Source of the DNA: Glandiceps talaboti
Lineage: Eukaryota; Hemichordata; Enteropneusta; Spengelidae
NCBI RefSeq assembly: GCF_964340395.1
Contig: NC_135564.1
Coordinates: 5,944,861-6,008,860, forward strand
DNA length: 64,000 bases
Direction: 5' to 3'
Within the stretch, counting starts at the first letter, position 1. Each line of letters opens with the position of its first letter. The notes beneath the pieces are model-generated. The model had not been told where the DNA came from, searched no databases, and saw only the letters and a program-made list of their open reading frames with translations. Below are positions 61,136 to 64,000 of this stretch, piece after piece. Made by a program: the position numbers and the translations under genes.

Positions 61136-63827
61136 TTCAGTGATAGTTGTTCACTTGATGTGAGACTCTTCAGTGGTTCACTTGATATGAGGCATGTCAG
61201 TGGTTCACTTGATATAAGACTCTTCAGTGGTTCACTTGATATAAGACTCTTCAGTGGTTCACTTGATATGAGGCATGTCAGTGGTTCACTTGATATAAGA
61301 CTCTTCAGTGGTTCACTTGATATAAGACTCTTCAGTGGTTCACTTGATATAAGACTCTTCAGTGGTTCACTTGATATAAGACTCTTCAGTGGTTCACTTG
61401 ATATGAGGCATGTCAGTGGTTCACTTGATACAAGACTCTTCAGTGCTTTACTTGATATGAGGCACGTCAGTGGTTCAGTTAATATAAATTATAAGACTCT
61501 CCAGTGGTTCACTTGATATGAGACTCTTCAGTGGTTCACTTGATATGAGACTCTTCAGTGGTTCACTTGATACAAGACTCTTCAGTGGTTCACTTAATAT
61601 AAGACTCTTCAGTGGTTCACTTAATATAAGACTCTTCAGTGGTTCACTTAATATAAGACTCTTCAGTGGTTCACTTAATATAAGACTCTTCAGTGGTTCA
61701 CTTAATATAAGACTCTTCAGTGGTTCACTTGATACGAGACTCTTCAGTGGTTCACTTGATATAAGACTCTTCAGTGGTTCACTTGATATAAGACTCTTCA
61801 GTGGTTCACTTAATACAAGACTCTTTCAGTGGTTCACTTACTATAAGACTCTTTCAGTGGTTCACTTGATACACGACTCTTCAGTGGTTCACTTGATACG
61901 AGACTCTTCAGTGGTTCACTTGATATGAGGCATGTCAGTGGTTCACTTGATATAAGACTCTTCAGTGGTTCACTTAATATAAGACTCTTCAGTGGTTCAC
62001 TTGATATGAGGCATGTCAGTGGTTCACTTAATATAAGACTCTTCAGTGGTTCACTTAATATAAGACTCTTCAGTGGTTCACTTGATATGAGGCATGTCAG
62101 TGGTTCACTTGATACGAGACTCTTCAGTGGTTCACTTAATATAAGACTCTTCAGTGGTTCACTTGATACGAGACTCTTCAGTGGTTCACTTGATAAGAGA
62201 CTCTTCAGTGGTTCACTTAATATAAGACTCTTCAGTGGTTCACTTAATATAAGACTCTTCAGTGGTTCACTTGATATGAGACTCTTTAGTGGTTCACTTG
62301 ATATAAGACTCTTCAGTGGTTCACTTAATATAAGACTCTTCAGTGGTTCACTTGATATAAGACTCTTCAGTGGTTCACTTACTATAAGACTCTTCAGTGG
62401 TTCACTTGATATAAGACTCTTCAGTGGTTCACTTAATATAAGACTCTTCAGTGGTTCACTTAATATAAGACTCTTCAGTGGTTCACTTAATATAAGACTC
62501 TTCAGTGGTTCACTTAATATAAGACTCTTCAGTGGTTCACTTGATATAAGACTCTTCAGTGGTTCACTTGATATAAGACTCTTCAGTGGTTCACTTAATA
62601 TAAGACTCTTCAGTGGTTCACTTAATATAAGACTCTTCAGTGGTTCACTTGATATAAGACTCTTCAGTGGTTCACTTAATATAAGACTCTTCAGTGGTTC
62701 ACTTGATATAAGACTCTTCAGTGGTTCACTTGATACAAGACTCTTCAGTGGTTCACTTAATACAAGACTCTTCAGTGGTTCACTTAATACAAGACTCTTC
62801 AGTGGTTCACTTAATACAAGACTCTTCAGTGGTTCACTTGATACAAGACTCTTCAGTGGTTCACTTAATACAAGACTCTTCAGTGGTTCACTTAATATAA
62901 GACTCTTCAGTGGTTCACTTAATACAAGACTCTTCAGTGGTTCACTTGATACGAGACTCTTCAGTGGTTCACTTGATATAAGACTCTTCAGTGGTTCACT
63001 TAATATAAGACTCTTCAGTGGTTCACTTAATATAAGACTCTTCAGTGGTTCACTTGATAAGAGACTCTTCAGTGGTTCACTTAATATAAGACTCTTCAGT
63101 GGTTCACTTGATACGAGACTCTTCAGTGGTTCACTTGATACGAGACTCTTCAGTGGTTCACTTAATATAAGACTCTTCAGTGGTTCACTTGATATGAGGC
63201 ATGTCAGTGGTTCACTTGATACAAGACTCTTCAGTGGTTCACTTGATACAAGACTCTTCAGTGGTTCACTTGATATGAGGCACGTCAGTGGTTCACTTAA
63301 TACAAGACTCTTCAGTGGTTCACTTAATACAAGACTCTTCAGTGGTTCACTTGATACAAGACTCTTCAGTGGTTCACTTAATACAAGACTCTTCAGTGGT
63401 TCACTTAATATAAGACTCTTCAGTGGTTCACTTAATACAAGACTCTTCAGTGGTTCACTTGATACGAGACTCTTCAGTGGTTCACTTGATATAAGACTCT
63501 TCAGTGGTTCACTTAATATAAGACTCTTCAGTGGTTCACTTAATATAAGACTCTTCAGTGGTTCACTTGATAAGAGACTCTTCAGTGGTTCACTTAATAT
63601 AAGACTCTTCAGTGGTTCACTTGATACGAGACTCTTCAGTGGTTCACTTGATACGAGACTCTTCAGTGGTTCACTTAATATAAGACTCTTCAGTGGTTCA
63701 CTTGATATGAGGCATGTCAGTGGTTCACTTGATACAAGACTCTTCAGTGGTTCACTTGATACAAGACTCTTCAGTGGTTCACTTGATATGAGGCACGTCA
63801 GTGGTTCACTTGATATGAGACTCTTCA
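61136..63827. repeat. 27-bp minisatellite, about 100 copies
   Basis: Unit core 'ctcttcagtggttcacttga' plus 'tataaga'. Sites in the unit vary between a few states: gat/aat, then ata/aca/acg/atg/aag. A rarer variant replaces agactcttc with aggcatgtc or aggcacgtc. Since 27 is a multiple of three and no variant makes a stop, long open frames exist on both strands (up to ~700 codons). They have no start context, no non-repeat domain and no splice context, so I call this non-coding. The final 1.03 kb is an exact-looking 513-bp duplication. Confidence 0.96.
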
Positions 63828-63832
63828 TGTGA

Positions 63833-64000
63833 GACCTAAAGTCTAAACTATGTACACATGGTAGAGCCAGTACAAATAGTGGGAAATTTGACATACAGCA
63901 AAAAAAAACCCTGATATCTCTAAGTATCAAAATCTTGTATTAACCTTGAATTACAAGAAGAAATCACTATTTTTATCTCAAACTGAGTATCCTCAAACTT
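63833..64000. other. Unique sequence right of the minisatellite
   Basis: 168 nt of AT-rich sequence with no recognisable feature. Confidence 0.5.

Noticed and set aside
61136-63827. CRISPR-like array
   Set aside because: Units are contiguous 27-mers without unique spacers, and the context is an intron-rich animal genome.
61124-63930. 635-codon (+) and 698-codon (-) open frames
   Set aside because: Pure translation of a 27-bp minisatellite; a period divisible by three keeps every frame open. No non-repeat domain or gene signals.

Overview
The window is animal nuclear DNA: AT-rich, intron-rich, full of microsatellites (CA/TG, GACA, CATA, CT) and mobile-element debris, with no bacterial-type operons. 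Three genes can be assembled exon by exon to full length and resemble vertebrate orthologues closely (SEC61G, INO80D, WDR37). With a Ngaro/DIRS-order tyrosine-recombinase retrotransposon and a tRNA-headed SINE, this suggests a marine invertebrate, perhaps a non-vertebrate deuterostome or a lophotrochozoan. The exact phylum cannot be read from the sequence.

Layout. About 350-474 (+) is what looks like the last coding exon of an unrecognised gene. About 2.47-5.4 kb (-) is SEC61G (three coding exons plus a probable 5'UTR exon). About 6.74-8.33 kb (-) is a membrane-anchored, Golgi-type sulfotransferase. About 8.4-16.9 kb has no convincing coding exon and holds inverted repeats, tandem repeats and one copy of a MITE-like element; part of it is probably INO80D 3'UTR. 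About 16.9-28.3 kb (-) holds the nine INO80D coding exons. About 28.3-42.2 kb appears to be the long first intron of INO80D, carrying an apparently recent 5.3-kb retrotransposon inserted antisense to the gene (28873-34178). About 42.2-43.6 kb is a divergent promoter region between INO80D (-) and WDR37 (+). About 44.6-60.5 kb (+) is WDR37, 12 coding exons, with a SINE and two MITE-like elements in its introns and a 33-bp minisatellite in its 3' flank or 3'UTR. About 61.1-63.8 kb is a 2.7-kb minisatellite of 27-bp units with a 513-bp higher-order duplication.

The host genes do not form one pathway: SEC61G acts at the ER translocon, the sulfotransferase probably in the Golgi lumen, INO80D in chromatin remodelling, and WDR37 as a cytosolic WD40 scaffold. 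INO80D and WDR37 appear to share a bidirectional promoter. The most interesting item is the retrotransposon. It keeps intact gag-like, RT-RNase H and tyrosine recombinase frames, 211-bp and 243-bp split direct repeats that look identical between copies, and a textbook A_AAA_AAC slippery heptamer abutting the gag stop codon. It looks recently active, but I see no previously undescribed multi-gene system in the window.
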